Notes under the pieces: model-generated
The model's database searches: none
What the model saw: only the letters and a program-made list of their open reading frames with translations
Told to the model about the DNA's origin: nothing
Source of the DNA: Georgenia thermotolerans
GTDB taxonomy: Bacteria > Actinomycetota > Actinomycetes > Actinomycetales > Actinomycetaceae
Reading direction: 5' to 3'
Length of the DNA: 64,000 bases
Assembly: GCF_009193185.1 (NCBI RefSeq)
Contig: NZ_VUKF01000006.1
Location: 1-64,000 of the forward strand
Shown: piece after piece, positions 55,361-63,744 of the stretch
How the letters are laid out: every line of letters starts with the position of its first letter
Position numbering within the stretch: the first letter of the stretch is position 1
Made by a program: the position numbers and the translations under genes

Positions 55361-56974
55361 ATGGCCACCCAGGTGGTGATCGGCTGCGCCGACCAGACCA
55401 TGGCCGCCGCGATCCGCGCCCAGCTCGGCGAGGCGGCCGACGTCGAGCTGCTCGCCGTCGCCGAGAGCACCAGCGAGCTCGTGCGCACGGTGGTCGAGCG
55501 CGACCCCCAGCTCGTCGTCGTCCACGACGCCCTCGGCCCCGAGCCCGTCCACCAGGCGGTGCGCGACCTGTCCCTGCGCCGGCCCGCCTCGGTCGTCCTC
55601 ATGGTGGTCGACGGCAGCGCCGAGTCCATCTCCGACGCCATGAACGCCGGCGCCCGCGGCGTGCTCACCCACCCGTTCTCCTTCACCGAGGTCCAGCAGC
55701 GGGTCATGGGGGCCATCGAGTGGTCCCGCCACCTGCGGCGGATGCTGACCACCGCGGGGGAGGACGCGACGACGGACGGCTCGCGCGGCCGCGTGGTCGC
55801 CGTCACCGGCACCAAGGGCGGGGTCGGGACGACGACGATCGCCACCCACCTGGCCTGGGACGTCCGCCGGCAGACCCCGGGCCTCAAGGTCCTGCTCGTC
55901 GACCTCGACCTGGAGAAGGGCGACGTCACCAGCCTCATCGAGGCGAAGTACCGCACCTCGGTCGCCGACCTGGCCAAGGTCGCCGACGACCTGTCCGCGC
56001 ACACGGTCATGGACGCCGTCTTCGAGCACGAGTCCGGGCTGTCGCTGCTGCTGCCGCCGGAGGACATCCGCGACGTCGAGTGGGTCACCCCCGCCGCGGT
56101 GCGGCTGATCATGGCCCTGCTGCGCCAGCAGTTCGACCTCGTCGTCGTCGATGCCGGCGCCCACGTCACCCCGGTCCAGGCCGCGGTGGTGGAGCTGGCC
56201 GACGAGGTGGTCGCCGTCGTCACCCCGGACCTCATCAGCGTGCGGGCGCTGCGCCGCAACGTCGCCTTCTGGGAGTCCCTGGCCGCCCGGAAGCCGGCGG
56301 AGGTGCGGGTCCTGGTCAACAAGCACAGCCGCGCGCAGGAGGTGCAGCCGGAGACGCTGCGCCAGCTCTCGCCCGCGCCCATGCTGCCCGCGGTCCTGCC
56401 GGAGATCACCCGGAGCCTGGAGAAGGCGGTGAACTCCCGCGCGCCCGAGCTCGTCGACGACAAGAAGTGGTGGGAGCGGCTGCGCGAGGTCGGCTCCGCC
56501 CTCGGCGTGCTCGCCGCGCTCGAGCGGCGCCGCGAGGAGCCGCCGCCTCCGGAGGCCGACGGCGGGGCGCCGTCGACCCGGCGCGGCCGCCGCCGGCAGG
56601 GGGCCGGGCTGCGGCGCCGGCGCGACGAGGGCTCGGCGAGCGTCGAGCTGCTCGGGGTGCTGCCCGTCGCGCTGCTCGTCCTCGCCCTGCTCTGGCAGCT
56701 CGGCATGGCGGGCCTGACCTACGTGTGGACCGGGCACGCCGCCGCGGCGGCCGCGCGCACCGTGGCCCTGGGCGAGCGCGACGGCGGCGTCATCGAGCGC
56801 GCGGCGGTGGCCGAGCTGCCCGCCGGCGTCGCCGACGCGGCCGCCGTCTCCTACGCCCCCGCCTCGGAGAAGGTCACCGTCCGGGTCGACGTGCCCCTCG
56901 CCGCCCCGGGCCTGGCGCGACTGCCCTGGGAGGTCGAGGTCAGCCGCAACGTCGTGAAGGAGCCCCGGCTGTGA
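55361..56974 (+). CDS. CpaE-like ATPase fused to a TadE-type pseudopilin
   Basis: 537-aa protein with three parts. Residues 1-125: receiver-like domain without a clear phosphoacceptor site. Residues 143-390: MinD/ParA-type ATPase of the CpaE/TadZ family (deviant Walker A TGTKGGVGTTT, then VLLVDLDLEKGDVTSLIE, and FDLVVVDAGAH), which places the pilus machine at its cell site. Residues 391-424: an Arg-rich linker ending RRRRDEG. Residues 425-537: a TadE-type pseudopilin beginning SASVELLGVLP with one hydrophobic helix. Gly424 followed by a Glu at +5 (Glu429) is a type IV prepilin cleavage site exactly at the junction. No stop or start codon separates the parts. The TadE gene that follows is a second, normal copy. 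Confidence 0.88.
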   Translation: MATQVVIGCADQTMAAAIRAQLGEAADVELLAVAESTSELVRTVVERDPQLVVVHDALGPEPVHQAVRDLSLRRPASVVLMVVDGSAESISDAMNAGARGVLTHPFSFTEVQQRVMGAIEWSRHLRRMLTTAGEDATTDGSRGRVVAVTGTKGGVGTTTIATHLAWDVRRQTPGLKVLLVDLDLEKGDVTSLIEAKYRTSVADLAKVADDLSAHTVMDAVFEHESGLSLLLPPEDIRDVEWVTPAAVRLIMALLRQQFDLVVVDAGAHVTPVQAAVVELADEVVAVVTPDLISVRALRRNVAFWESLAARKPAEVRVLVNKHSRAQEVQPETLRQLSPAPMLPAVLPEITRSLEKAVNSRAPELVDDKKWWERLREVGSALGVLAALERRREEPPPPEADGGAPSTRRGRRRQGAGLRRRRDEGSASVELLGVLPVALLVLALLWQLGMAGLTYVWTGHAAAAAARTVALGERDGGVIERAAVAELPAGVADAAAVSYAPASEKVTVRVDVPLAAPGLARLPWEVEVSRNVVKEPRL

Positions 56975-57351
56975 GCGGCGCCCGCGTCACCGCCGTGCGC
57001 CGCCCCGCCGCGGCGCCCCGGCGCCTGCGCGGCGCCGGGTCCGACCGCGGCTCGGCCGCCCTCGAGATGCTCGGCGTCCTCCCGGTCGTCGTGCTCGTGG
57101 CCCTGGCCACGCTGCAGGTCCTCGCCGGGGTCTACACCGTGCACGCCGCCAACCAGGCCGTGCGCGACGGCGCCCGTGCCGCGAGCCTGGGCGGGTCGGT
57201 GTCCGCGGCCGTCGACCGCTCGCTGCCCGGTACCCTCACGCCCCGCGAGCTCTCCGGCACCGGCGGGGAGGTCCGGCTCGTCCTCGACGTCCCCCGCATG
57301 GCGCCGTTCATCCCGGAGCTGCGGGTCACCCGCACGGCGGTCATGCCATGA
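56971..57351 (+). CDS. TadE-like pseudopilin
   Basis: 126-aa minor pilin-like protein. A 27-residue Arg-rich leader ends in Gly27, followed by SAALE (Glu at +5) and a hydrophobic helix (MLGVLPVVVLVALATLQVLAGVY), the type IV prepilin pattern cut by the TadV/CpaA peptidase. The exported domain (about 60-126) is short. GTG 56971 overlaps the fusion gene (GTGA) and cpaF follows by ATGA. It is the closest relative of the pseudopilin half of the preceding gene. Confidence 0.85.
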   Translation: MSGARVTAVRRPAAAPRRLRGAGSDRGSAALEMLGVLPVVVLVALATLQVLAGVYTVHAANQAVRDGARAASLGGSVSAAVDRSLPGTLTPRELSGTGGEVRLVLDVPRMAPFIPELRVTRTAVMP

Positions 57352-58811
57352 GGGGCTTCAGCGACTGGGCGGGCGCCGGCGCCGGCGCCGGCGGCCGCAC
57401 CCGCGCCGACCTCTCCCTGGCCAAGCAGGAGCTCGACGACGGGCTCGTCGAGAGCTTCAAGCGCAAGCTGCTCGACGAGGTCGACCTGTACGAGCTCGGC
57501 CGCCTCGAGCTGGCCCAGCGGCGCATCCGCCTCGAGCGGGTCGTCGCGCACCTGGTCTCCACCGAGGGCGTCATCCTCACCACCCGGGAGCGCAACGCCC
57601 TCATCCGGCGGGTCGTGGACGAGTCCATCGGCCTGGGCGTCCTCGAGCCGCTGATCGCCGACGAGACCGTCAGCGAGATCATGGTCAACGGCCACGGCAC
57701 CATCTACGTCGAGCGGTTCGGCCAGCTCGAGCGCACCGCGAACGCGTTCGCCTCCGAGGCGCAGCTGCGCCAGACCATCGACCGGATCGTCTCCACCGTC
57801 AACCGCCGCGTGGACGAGTCCAGCCCCATGGTCGACGCCCGCCTGCCCCCCGACGAGCGCATGCCCCGCGGCGCCCGCGTCCACGTCGTCCTCCCGCCCC
57901 TGGCGCTGGACGGGCCGACGATGACCATCCGGCTCTTCCCCAAGGCCTACGGCCTGGACGAGCTCCTCGCCCGCCAGAGCCTCGACGTCGCCACCGCGAA
58001 CCTGCTGGCGGCGTGCGTGCGGGCCCGGCTCAACGTCATCGTCTCGGGCGGGACCGCCTCCGGGAAGACGACGATGCTCAACGCGCTGTCGGCGTTCATC
58101 CAGCCCAAGCAGCGCATCATCACCATCGAGGACGCCGCCGAGCTGTCCCTGTCCCAGGAGCACGTGGTGCGCCTGGAGACCCGGCCGGCCAACGTCGAGG
58201 GCCACGGCCAGGTCACCATCCGCGACCTGGTGCGCAACGCCCTGCGCATGCGCCCGGACCGCATCATCGTCGGCGAGGTCCGCGGCGGCGAGGCGCTCGA
58301 CATGCTCCAGGCCATGAACACCGGCCACGAGGGCTCCCTGGCCACCGTGCACGCCAACACCAGCTACGACGCGCTCAACCGCCTCGAGACGCTCGCCTCG
58401 ATGAGCGACGTCGAGATCCCCTTCCACGCGCTGCGCGACCAGGTCAACAACGCCATCGACGTGGTCCTCCAGCTCACCCGCGGCTCCGACGGCACCCGCC
58501 GGGTGACCGAGGTCGGCTACGTCACCTCCCGCAACCGCGAGGACTTCGCCATCGCGCCGGTCATGTACTGGGACCCCGAGCGGGTGGGCGCGGACGGCCG
58601 GGAGGGGGCCTTCGTCCAGCTGCCGGTGCCCGAGCAGCTCCTCGACCGCCTCCGGGTGGCCGGCGAGCTCGACGACGACGGCCGCCCCCGTCCCGTCGTG
58701 GACGTCGGCGCCCGTCCCGTCGCCGACGTCGCGACCCCGGCGGCCGGCCCGGTCGACGCCGGCCCGCCGCCCCCGCCGCCGCTGGCCCAGCCCGCCGGAG
58801 CGCGGCCATGA
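57348..58811 (+). CDS. cpaF: Tad secretion ATPase CpaF/TadA
   Basis: Hexameric motor ATPase that powers Flp pilus assembly from the cytoplasm. The 487-aa product has an N-terminal domain to about 215, Walker A GGTASGKTT (Lys240), Asp box ITIEDAAELSL, Walker B MRPDRIIVGEVRGGEALDM and His box NTGHEGSLATVHAN. MTIRLFPKAYGLDEL and the ISEIMVNG-like VSEIMVNGHG are typical of CpaF. The last 60 residues are Pro-rich. Coupled to both neighbours. Confidence 0.96.
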   Translation: MRGFSDWAGAGAGAGGRTRADLSLAKQELDDGLVESFKRKLLDEVDLYELGRLELAQRRIRLERVVAHLVSTEGVILTTRERNALIRRVVDESIGLGVLEPLIADETVSEIMVNGHGTIYVERFGQLERTANAFASEAQLRQTIDRIVSTVNRRVDESSPMVDARLPPDERMPRGARVHVVLPPLALDGPTMTIRLFPKAYGLDELLARQSLDVATANLLAACVRARLNVIVSGGTASGKTTMLNALSAFIQPKQRIITIEDAAELSLSQEHVVRLETRPANVEGHGQVTIRDLVRNALRMRPDRIIVGEVRGGEALDMLQAMNTGHEGSLATVHANTSYDALNRLETLASMSDVEIPFHALRDQVNNAIDVVLQLTRGSDGTRRVTEVGYVTSRNREDFAIAPVMYWDPERVGADGREGAFVQLPVPEQLLDRLRVAGELDDDGRPRPVVDVGARPVADVATPAAGPVDAGPPPPPPLAQPAGARP

Positions 58812-59737
58812 CGACGGTGCTGCTCGTCCTCCTCGGGCTGCTCGCCGCCACGGTGCTCCTGCTGGCGGGCCTGCGCGACCTCGCCCTTGCCTCCAACCGC
58901 CGCCGCGCCCTCGCCGAGGCGGTCGCGACCGCCGACGGCCGCGCCGGCCGCACGCTCGTCGCCCGGCTCGACCGCGCGGTGCGCGCCACCCGGCCCGGGC
59001 GCTGGCTCGAGCGCCAGCTCATGCTCGCCGGCATGCAGGACCGGCCGGTCGTCGTCGTCGTCGCCGTGGCGCTGGGCGCCGCCGCCGCGGTGGGCTGGGT
59101 GCTCGGCGCGGGGCTGGCCCCGATCTTCGGCCTCGGCGGCGTGGGCGCGTTCGTGCTGGGCATCCGCGCCTACATCGGCCGGGCGCGAGAGCGTCGCCGC
59201 GAGCAGTTCGTCGCCCAGATGCCCGAGCTCGCCCGGGTGCTGTCGAACGCGACGAACGCCGGGCTCTCCATCGCCACGGCCCTGGAGCGGGCCTCCCGCG
59301 AGCTCGCCGCGCCCGCCGGGCCGGAGCTGGCCCGGGTGGCCTCCCGCATGCACTTCGGGGCGAGCCTGCACACCGCCGTCGCCGAGCTGGAGGAGCGGCT
59401 GCCCTCCCGGGAGGTCTCCGTCCTCGTCTCCACGCTCGTCGTCAGCGCCCGCAGCGGCGGGTCGCTGGTGTCCTCCCTGCGCGACATCGCCGACACCCTC
59501 GACGAGCGCAAGGAGGTGCGCCGGGAGGTGCGCACCACCCTGGCCCAGTCCACCGCGACCGGGTACCTCGTGATCGTCCTGGGCATCGGGCTGCTCTTCC
59601 TGCTCAACCTGCTCCAGCCCGGCACGGTCCAGGCCATGACCCGGGAGTTCCTCGGCCAGGCCGCCCTCGTCGTCGGCGGAGCGCTGTTCGTGGGCGGGTT
59701 CGTCGCGATCCGCCGCATGACGAGGTTCGACGGATGA
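58808..59737 (+). CDS. tadB: Tad platform membrane protein TadB
   Basis: 309-aa inner-membrane platform protein (GspF domain) that connects the motor to the pilus. An N-terminal membrane segment (1-21), two more near 75-110, a GspF-type cytoplasmic domain (QFVAQMPELARVLSNATNAGLSIATALER, and LVVSARSGGSLVSSLRDIADTLDERKEVRREV) and two C-terminal segments. Overlaps cpaF by ATGA and tadC by ATGA. Confidence 0.92.
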   Translation: MTTVLLVLLGLLAATVLLLAGLRDLALASNRRRALAEAVATADGRAGRTLVARLDRAVRATRPGRWLERQLMLAGMQDRPVVVVVAVALGAAAAVGWVLGAGLAPIFGLGGVGAFVLGIRAYIGRARERRREQFVAQMPELARVLSNATNAGLSIATALERASRELAAPAGPELARVASRMHFGASLHTAVAELEERLPSREVSVLVSTLVVSARSGGSLVSSLRDIADTLDERKEVRREVRTTLAQSTATGYLVIVLGIGLLFLLNLLQPGTVQAMTREFLGQAALVVGGALFVGGFVAIRRMTRFDG

Positions 59738-60639
59738 GCGCCGCCCTCGCCCTCGCCCTCGCCGGCGCCGGCGCGGGAGCCGCGGTGCTGTTCCTCGTCG
59801 GCTACCGCCTGCTGCGCACCGACCCCGCCAGCCACCTCGACGCCGAGGACCTCGTGCTCCTGCGCCGCGAGCAGCGCCGACGGGCCGAGGGCGTCTCCCC
59901 GCTGCGGCGCCTGGCGGCCGCCCTGGCCCCGCGGCTGCGGCGCCTGCTCACCCGCCGCCAGGTCGAGGCGCTGAGCACGCGGATCGAGGAGGCGGGCCGC
60001 CCCGGCGGGCTCACCGTCGACGGGTTCCTCGAGCGGACCGCCCTGTGGGTCATCCTCGTCACCCCCCTCGCGCTGCTGCTCCTGGCGATGGGCAACGTGC
60101 CCATCGCGCTGCTGTCGCTGACCGTCCCGGTCCTCATGCCGCTGGGGAGCCTGGCCGGGGCCCAGCGCCGCCGCCGTGAGCGCATCGACCGGGACCTGCC
60201 CGACTTCCTCGACATCCTCGCCGTCACCGTCAGCGCCGGGGTGAACTTCCGCGCCGCGCTCGTGCGCGTCGCCGAGCGGTTCAAGGGCCCCCTGGCCGAC
60301 GAGGTCAACCTCACCATCTCCCAGATCGCCAACGGCCTGCCGCTGCGCGACGCGTTCCAGGCCATGCGCGGGCGCAGCGGCTCGGAGAGCGTGGGCCAGT
60401 TCGTCTCCGCCCTGCTGCAGTCCCAGGAGCTCGGCGCCCCGCTGGCGGAGTCCCTCAACCAGATCGCCGCGGACATGCGCCGCGACAGCGCCCAGCGCCA
60501 GCGCCGCAAGGCCGCCCAGACCGCGCCCCGGGTGAGCCTGGTGACCTCCGTCGTCCTCCTGCCCGGCGCCCTGATCTTCATCATCGTCGGCTTCATCGTG
60601 GGCTCCGACGTCGACTTCGGCGCCTTCCTGGGCGGGTGA
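59734..60639 (+). CDS. tadC: Tad platform membrane protein TadC
   Basis: 301-aa partner of TadB, also with a GspF domain (RDLPDFLDILAVTVSAGVNFRAALVRVAE, and VSALLQSQELGAPLAESLNQIAADMRRDSAQRQRR). Membrane segments at about 4-22, 105-145 and 270-295. TadB and TadC form the platform at the base of the pilus. Coupled to the sensor kinase gene by GTGA, which ties the two-component genes to this operon. Confidence 0.92.
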   Translation: MSAALALALAGAGAGAAVLFLVGYRLLRTDPASHLDAEDLVLLRREQRRRAEGVSPLRRLAAALAPRLRRLLTRRQVEALSTRIEEAGRPGGLTVDGFLERTALWVILVTPLALLLLAMGNVPIALLSLTVPVLMPLGSLAGAQRRRRERIDRDLPDFLDILAVTVSAGVNFRAALVRVAERFKGPLADEVNLTISQIANGLPLRDAFQAMRGRSGSESVGQFVSALLQSQELGAPLAESLNQIAADMRRDSAQRQRRKAAQTAPRVSLVTSVVLLPGALIFIIVGFIVGSDVDFGAFLGG

Positions 60640-61808
60640 GACCGGTGAGCACCAGCGCGCCGCTGCACCGCCACGCCGGGACGATGGTGCGCGCCGCCCT
60701 GCTGGCCCGCCTGGCCAGCCTGGGCGCCGCGCTGGTGTGGCTGGTCGTCGACGGCGCCGGCCCGGCCGCGCTGGTCGCCGTGGTCGTGCTCAGCCTGGAG
60801 ACCTTCGCGGCCCTGGCCGTCCCCGGGGTGCGTGACCTCGTCGCCCGGCACCCGCTCGCCGTCGTCGCCGACTCGGTCATGGTCTTCGTGGTGCTGGCGA
60901 TGGTGGGGACCACCTCGCCGGTGGTGCTCGCGACGCTGTCGACCGCCCTGATGTACGGCGTCCTGTTCGAGCGGCGCCTCGCCGCGCTCCTCGGGGTCAT
61001 GCTGGTCGCGCTCTACGTGCTGGCCTCCGAGGCGACCCTGGACCCGGAGCCGTCCTTCATGGGGGTGCTCGGCATCCCCACCCTGTTCCTGTCCATGCTC
61101 GCGCTCGGCGTGGCCGCCCGCGGGTCCTACGCCCGGCAGGCCCGGCTGGCCGCGGCGGCCGCGGCCGAGAGCACGGCCCGCGCGGCCGCCGAGGAGCGGG
61201 CCCGGCTGGCCCGCGAGCTGCACGACTCCCTGGGCAAGTCCCTCCACGGGATCTCCCTGCTCGCCGACGGGCTGCCGCAGTGGATCGACAAGGACGTCGA
61301 CAGGGCCCGGCAGTACGCCGCCGCCCTGGCCGACGGCGCCCGGCAGGCCGCAGCCGAGACCCGCCAGATCGTGACGATGGCCCGCATGGACCAGCCCGAC
61401 CGGCCCCTGGCCGAGGTGCTGCACGAGATGTGCGCCCGCTGGGAGGCCGCCCAGGAGGTGCCCTGCACGTTCACCCACCGCTGCGTCGTCGACCTGAGCA
61501 CCGACGCGCGGTACGAGGTGGTCGCCATCGTGGGGGAGGCGCTGGAGAACGTGGCGCGGCACGCGGCGGCGTCGCGGGTGCAGGTGGAGCTGGCGCGCCG
61601 GGACGACGGGGCCATCGAGGTGCTCGTGGCCGACGACGGCCGGGGGTTCTGCCCACGGCCCGACGGGACGAGCCCGCGCGGGCACTACGGCCTGACCGGC
61701 ATGCAGGAGCGGGCGCGCCTGGTCGGCGCCGAGCTGACGATCGTCGCCGCGCCCGGCGAGGGCACACGGGTGCGGGTGGTCTGCCGAGAGGAAGGGCACG
61801 ATGACTGA
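60636..61808 (+). CDS. Membrane sensor histidine kinase (NarL-type partner)
   Basis: 390-aa kinase. Four or five membrane segments occupy residues 18-160 with almost no extracytoplasmic domain, so it probably senses a membrane or small-molecule signal. A coiled stretch (165-190) leads to HisKA_3: ARLARELHDSLGKSLHGIS with His196. The ATPase domain has EALENVARHAAASRVQV, ADDGRGF and GLTGMQERARLVGA. GTG 60636 overlaps tadC (GTGA); GTG 60645 is an alternative. Its end overlaps the response regulator start by 8 nt. Confidence 0.92.
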   Translation: MRPVSTSAPLHRHAGTMVRAALLARLASLGAALVWLVVDGAGPAALVAVVVLSLETFAALAVPGVRDLVARHPLAVVADSVMVFVVLAMVGTTSPVVLATLSTALMYGVLFERRLAALLGVMLVALYVLASEATLDPEPSFMGVLGIPTLFLSMLALGVAARGSYARQARLAAAAAAESTARAAAEERARLARELHDSLGKSLHGISLLADGLPQWIDKDVDRARQYAAALADGARQAAAETRQIVTMARMDQPDRPLAEVLHEMCARWEAAQEVPCTFTHRCVVDLSTDARYEVVAIVGEALENVARHAAASRVQVELARRDDGAIEVLVADDGRGFCPRPDGTSPRGHYGLTGMQERARLVGAELTIVAAPGEGTRVRVVCREEGHDD

Positions 61809-62490
61809 GCTGAGCGAGCTGGTCCCGCCGGAGACCGACCCGGCGGCGCTGTGGCGCGCCCAGGTGGGCGTGGCGATCGTCGACGACAACGCGGTGATCC
61901 GCATGGGGCTCCGGGCGCTGGTCGAGGCCTCCGACGCGCTGCGCTTCGTCGGCGAGGCCGGCGACGGGGAGGCCGCGGTGGACCTGGTGCGGGCGACCCT
62001 GCCGGACGTGGTGCTCCTCGACGTGCGCATGCCACGCCGCGACGGGGTCGCCGTCGCCCGTGAGGTGGCGCAGTGGACCAAGGTGCTCATGCTCACCTAC
62101 TCCGACGCCCCCGAGGTGGTCGAGGCCGCCGTCGAGGCGGGCGCCGGCGGCTACCTCGTGCACGGCCAGTTCGACAGCGGGGAGCTCGAGGCGAGCATCC
62201 TCGCCGTCGCCCGCGGCGCGTTCCTGCTCTCCCCGCCGGCCGCGCAGGCGCTGCGCACCGCCCGGGCCCGGGAGCGGGAGCCGGCCGCGCCGCGGCGGCC
62301 CGAGAACTGCCTGAGCGAGCGGCAGCGGGAGGTCATGGAGGCCATCGCGCAGGGCAAGACGAACGGGGAGATCGCCCGGGAGCTGTTCCTGTCGGAGAAG
62401 ACGGTCAAGAACCACGTCAACCGCATCTTCGCGAGCCTGGGGGTGCGCACGCGGGCGGAGGCGATCGCGTGGTGGCTGTCCGGGGCGTGA
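61801..62490 (+). CDS. NarL/FixJ family response regulator
   Basis: 229-aa regulator. Receiver domain with the acidic pair in AIVDDNAV (Asp28, Asp29), phosphoacceptor Asp74 in VVLLDVRMPRRDG, the Thr/Ser in MLTYSDAP and GAGGYLVHGQ in place of the usual Lys loop (no Lys there). C-terminal LuxR-type HTH: LSERQREVMEAIAQGKTNGEIARELFLSEKTVKNHVNRIF (about 169-208). It is the last gene of the Tad operon and lies directly upstream of the flp pilin gene, its likely target. Confidence 0.93.
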   Translation: MTELSELVPPETDPAALWRAQVGVAIVDDNAVIRMGLRALVEASDALRFVGEAGDGEAAVDLVRATLPDVVLLDVRMPRRDGVAVAREVAQWTKVLMLTYSDAPEVVEAAVEAGAGGYLVHGQFDSGELEASILAVARGAFLLSPPAAQALRTARAREREPAAPRRPENCLSERQREVMEAIAQGKTNGEIARELFLSEKTVKNHVNRIFASLGVRTRAEAIAWWLSGA

Positions 62491-62505
62491 CGCGGCGCGG
62501 CGGGC

Positions 62506-62616
62506 TTGGGCCCCGCGGCCGGACGGGCCTGGGTCCGGCACCGCGGCGGCCGGGCGGGGTTGGGCCCGGCGTTGGGCCCGTGGGCCCCACGGTTCCGCCG
62601 CCGCGCTTCCTAGCGT
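62506..62616 (+). promoter_or_regulatory. flp pilin promoter region with TTGGGCCC repeats
   Basis: TTGGGCCC occurs at 62506-62513, 62560-62567 and 62572-62579, the last two as a 12-bp direct repeat, followed by the near-palindrome GTGGGCCCCAC (62580-62590). A possible -10, TAGCGT, is at 62611-62616. These are candidate sites for the adjacent response regulator. Confidence 0.5.
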
Positions 62617-62676
62617 GAGGGCTGTCGGGGCGAGCCGTCCGGCTCGACCACCCAGGCAGCAGATGAAGGAGCAGAC

Positions 62677-62880
62677 ATGTCCACCCGACTCTACGTGCGG
62701 GCCAAGGTCCGCCTGCAGGAGCTGCTCGACCGCCGCGAGGCCGGTCAGGGCACCCTCGAGTACCTCGGCGTCGTCGTCATCGTCGCGATTCTCGTCGTCG
62801 CGGCGGTCACCGCGTTCAACAGCTTCAACCTCGGCGAGAAGATCACGACCCAGCTCGACAAGATCGGCAACGCCGGCTGA
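62677..62880 (+). CDS. flp: Flp pilin, major subunit
   Basis: 67-aa Flp-type IVb prepilin. A 23-residue basic leader ends in Gly23, followed by QGTLEY, which places Glu at +5 and Tyr at +6 of the mature pilin, the hallmark of Flp pilins. The hydrophobic helix LGVVVIVAILVVAAVTAF drives assembly. The mature subunit is only 44 residues. AAGGAG lies 5 nt before the ATG, so it is probably strongly translated. A separate unit from the machinery operon. Confidence 0.95.
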   Translation: MSTRLYVRAKVRLQELLDRREAGQGTLEYLGVVVIVAILVVAAVTAFNSFNLGEKITTQLDKIGNAG

Positions 62881-63004
62881 CACCCTCGGCGGCCGCGGCC
62901 GCCGCGCCATGGACGCGAGGAGGCGCCGCAGGGGGGGGGCGCCGCCTTCGGTGCGCACCGCGCGGCGGGCAGGACCGGGCCACGCCCGGCAGGAGGGAAG
63001 CACA

Positions 63005-63670
63005 GTGCTCGACGTCGTCCGGCGCCGCCTCGGCGGCCGGGTCGCCGACCGCGGTGCCGCGACGGCGGGCCTGATCCTGCTGGGCGCGTTCGGCGCGCTG
63101 GCGCTCGTCTTCCTCGCCGTTCTGCCCCTGCTCAGCGGCACCGAGCAGAGCGCGCGGGCGCAGACGGCCGCCGACGCCGCCGCCCTGGGCGGCGCCGAGC
63201 ACCTGCGTGACCACCTCCTGCGGGGCGTGGTCTCGCTCCGACCGGGCGACAGCCTGCTCGACCTCCTGCCGGGCACCACCGGCGACGCGACGGCGGCCGC
63301 GACCATGGCCGGCCGCAACGGCGCCACCCTCCGCGAGTACGACCGGTCCGGCCGCCGGGTGGAGGTCCGGGTGCGCCTGAACGAGCCGGGCGCCGCCGGC
63401 ACCAGCCCCGTCGAGGCCCGGGCGGTCGCCCAGCTCGGGCGGAACGGGCTCAACCTGGGCGCGTGCCGGCTCGCCGAGGAGGACCCGGAGCCGACTCCGA
63501 CGCCCTCGCCGACCCCTGAGGGCGAGGAGCCGACGCCGGAGCCGGCGCCCACGCTCTTCACGTTCACCTGCGCCGGCGTCCTGAGCTGGCAGGGCGAGGA
63601 CCTCACGGACCTCGCCGGTGCCCTCCGCGACGCGCTCCGCGAACCCCTCCGGCCCCGCCTCGTCGCGTGA
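63005..63670 (+). CDS. TadE/TadG-like membrane protein with Pro/Thr/Glu-rich linker
   Basis: 221-aa protein. An N-terminal basic stretch precedes a hydrophobic helix (ATAGLILLGAFGALALVFLAVLPLL), followed by AQTAADAAALGGAEHL, the 'TadE-like' segment seen in actinobacterial pilus clusters. It lacks the Glu+5 needed for a prepilin site, so it is a membrane protein rather than a processed pilin. Residues about 160-185 are a repetitive Pro/Thr/Glu linker (EPTPTPSPTPEGEEPTPEPAP). GTG 63005 follows GGAGGGAAG. Confidence 0.8.
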   Translation: MLDVVRRRLGGRVADRGAATAGLILLGAFGALALVFLAVLPLLSGTEQSARAQTAADAAALGGAEHLRDHLLRGVVSLRPGDSLLDLLPGTTGDATAAATMAGRNGATLREYDRSGRRVEVRVRLNEPGAAGTSPVEARAVAQLGRNGLNLGACRLAEEDPEPTPTPSPTPEGEEPTPEPAPTLFTFTCAGVLSWQGEDLTDLAGALRDALREPLRPRLVA

Positions 63671-63706
63671 GCGGCCCGGGCACGCCCGCCCCGCACCGGC
63701 TTTAAT

Positions 63707-63718
63707 CGGACTTGTCCG
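63707..63718. promoter_or_regulatory. Inverted repeat before the last gene
   Basis: CGGAC-TT-GTCCG directly follows TTTAAT, a locally AT-rich hexamer that could be the -10 box. Possible operator for the secreted protein gene. Confidence 0.35.
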
Positions 63719-63744
63719 GACAGAACCACTCGAAGGGATCGTCC

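Noticed and set aside
56971-57351. Duplicate or misassembled copy of the TadE half of the fusion gene
   Set aside because: The two pseudopilins share only the helix motif; leaders and exported parts differ, so they are separate genes.
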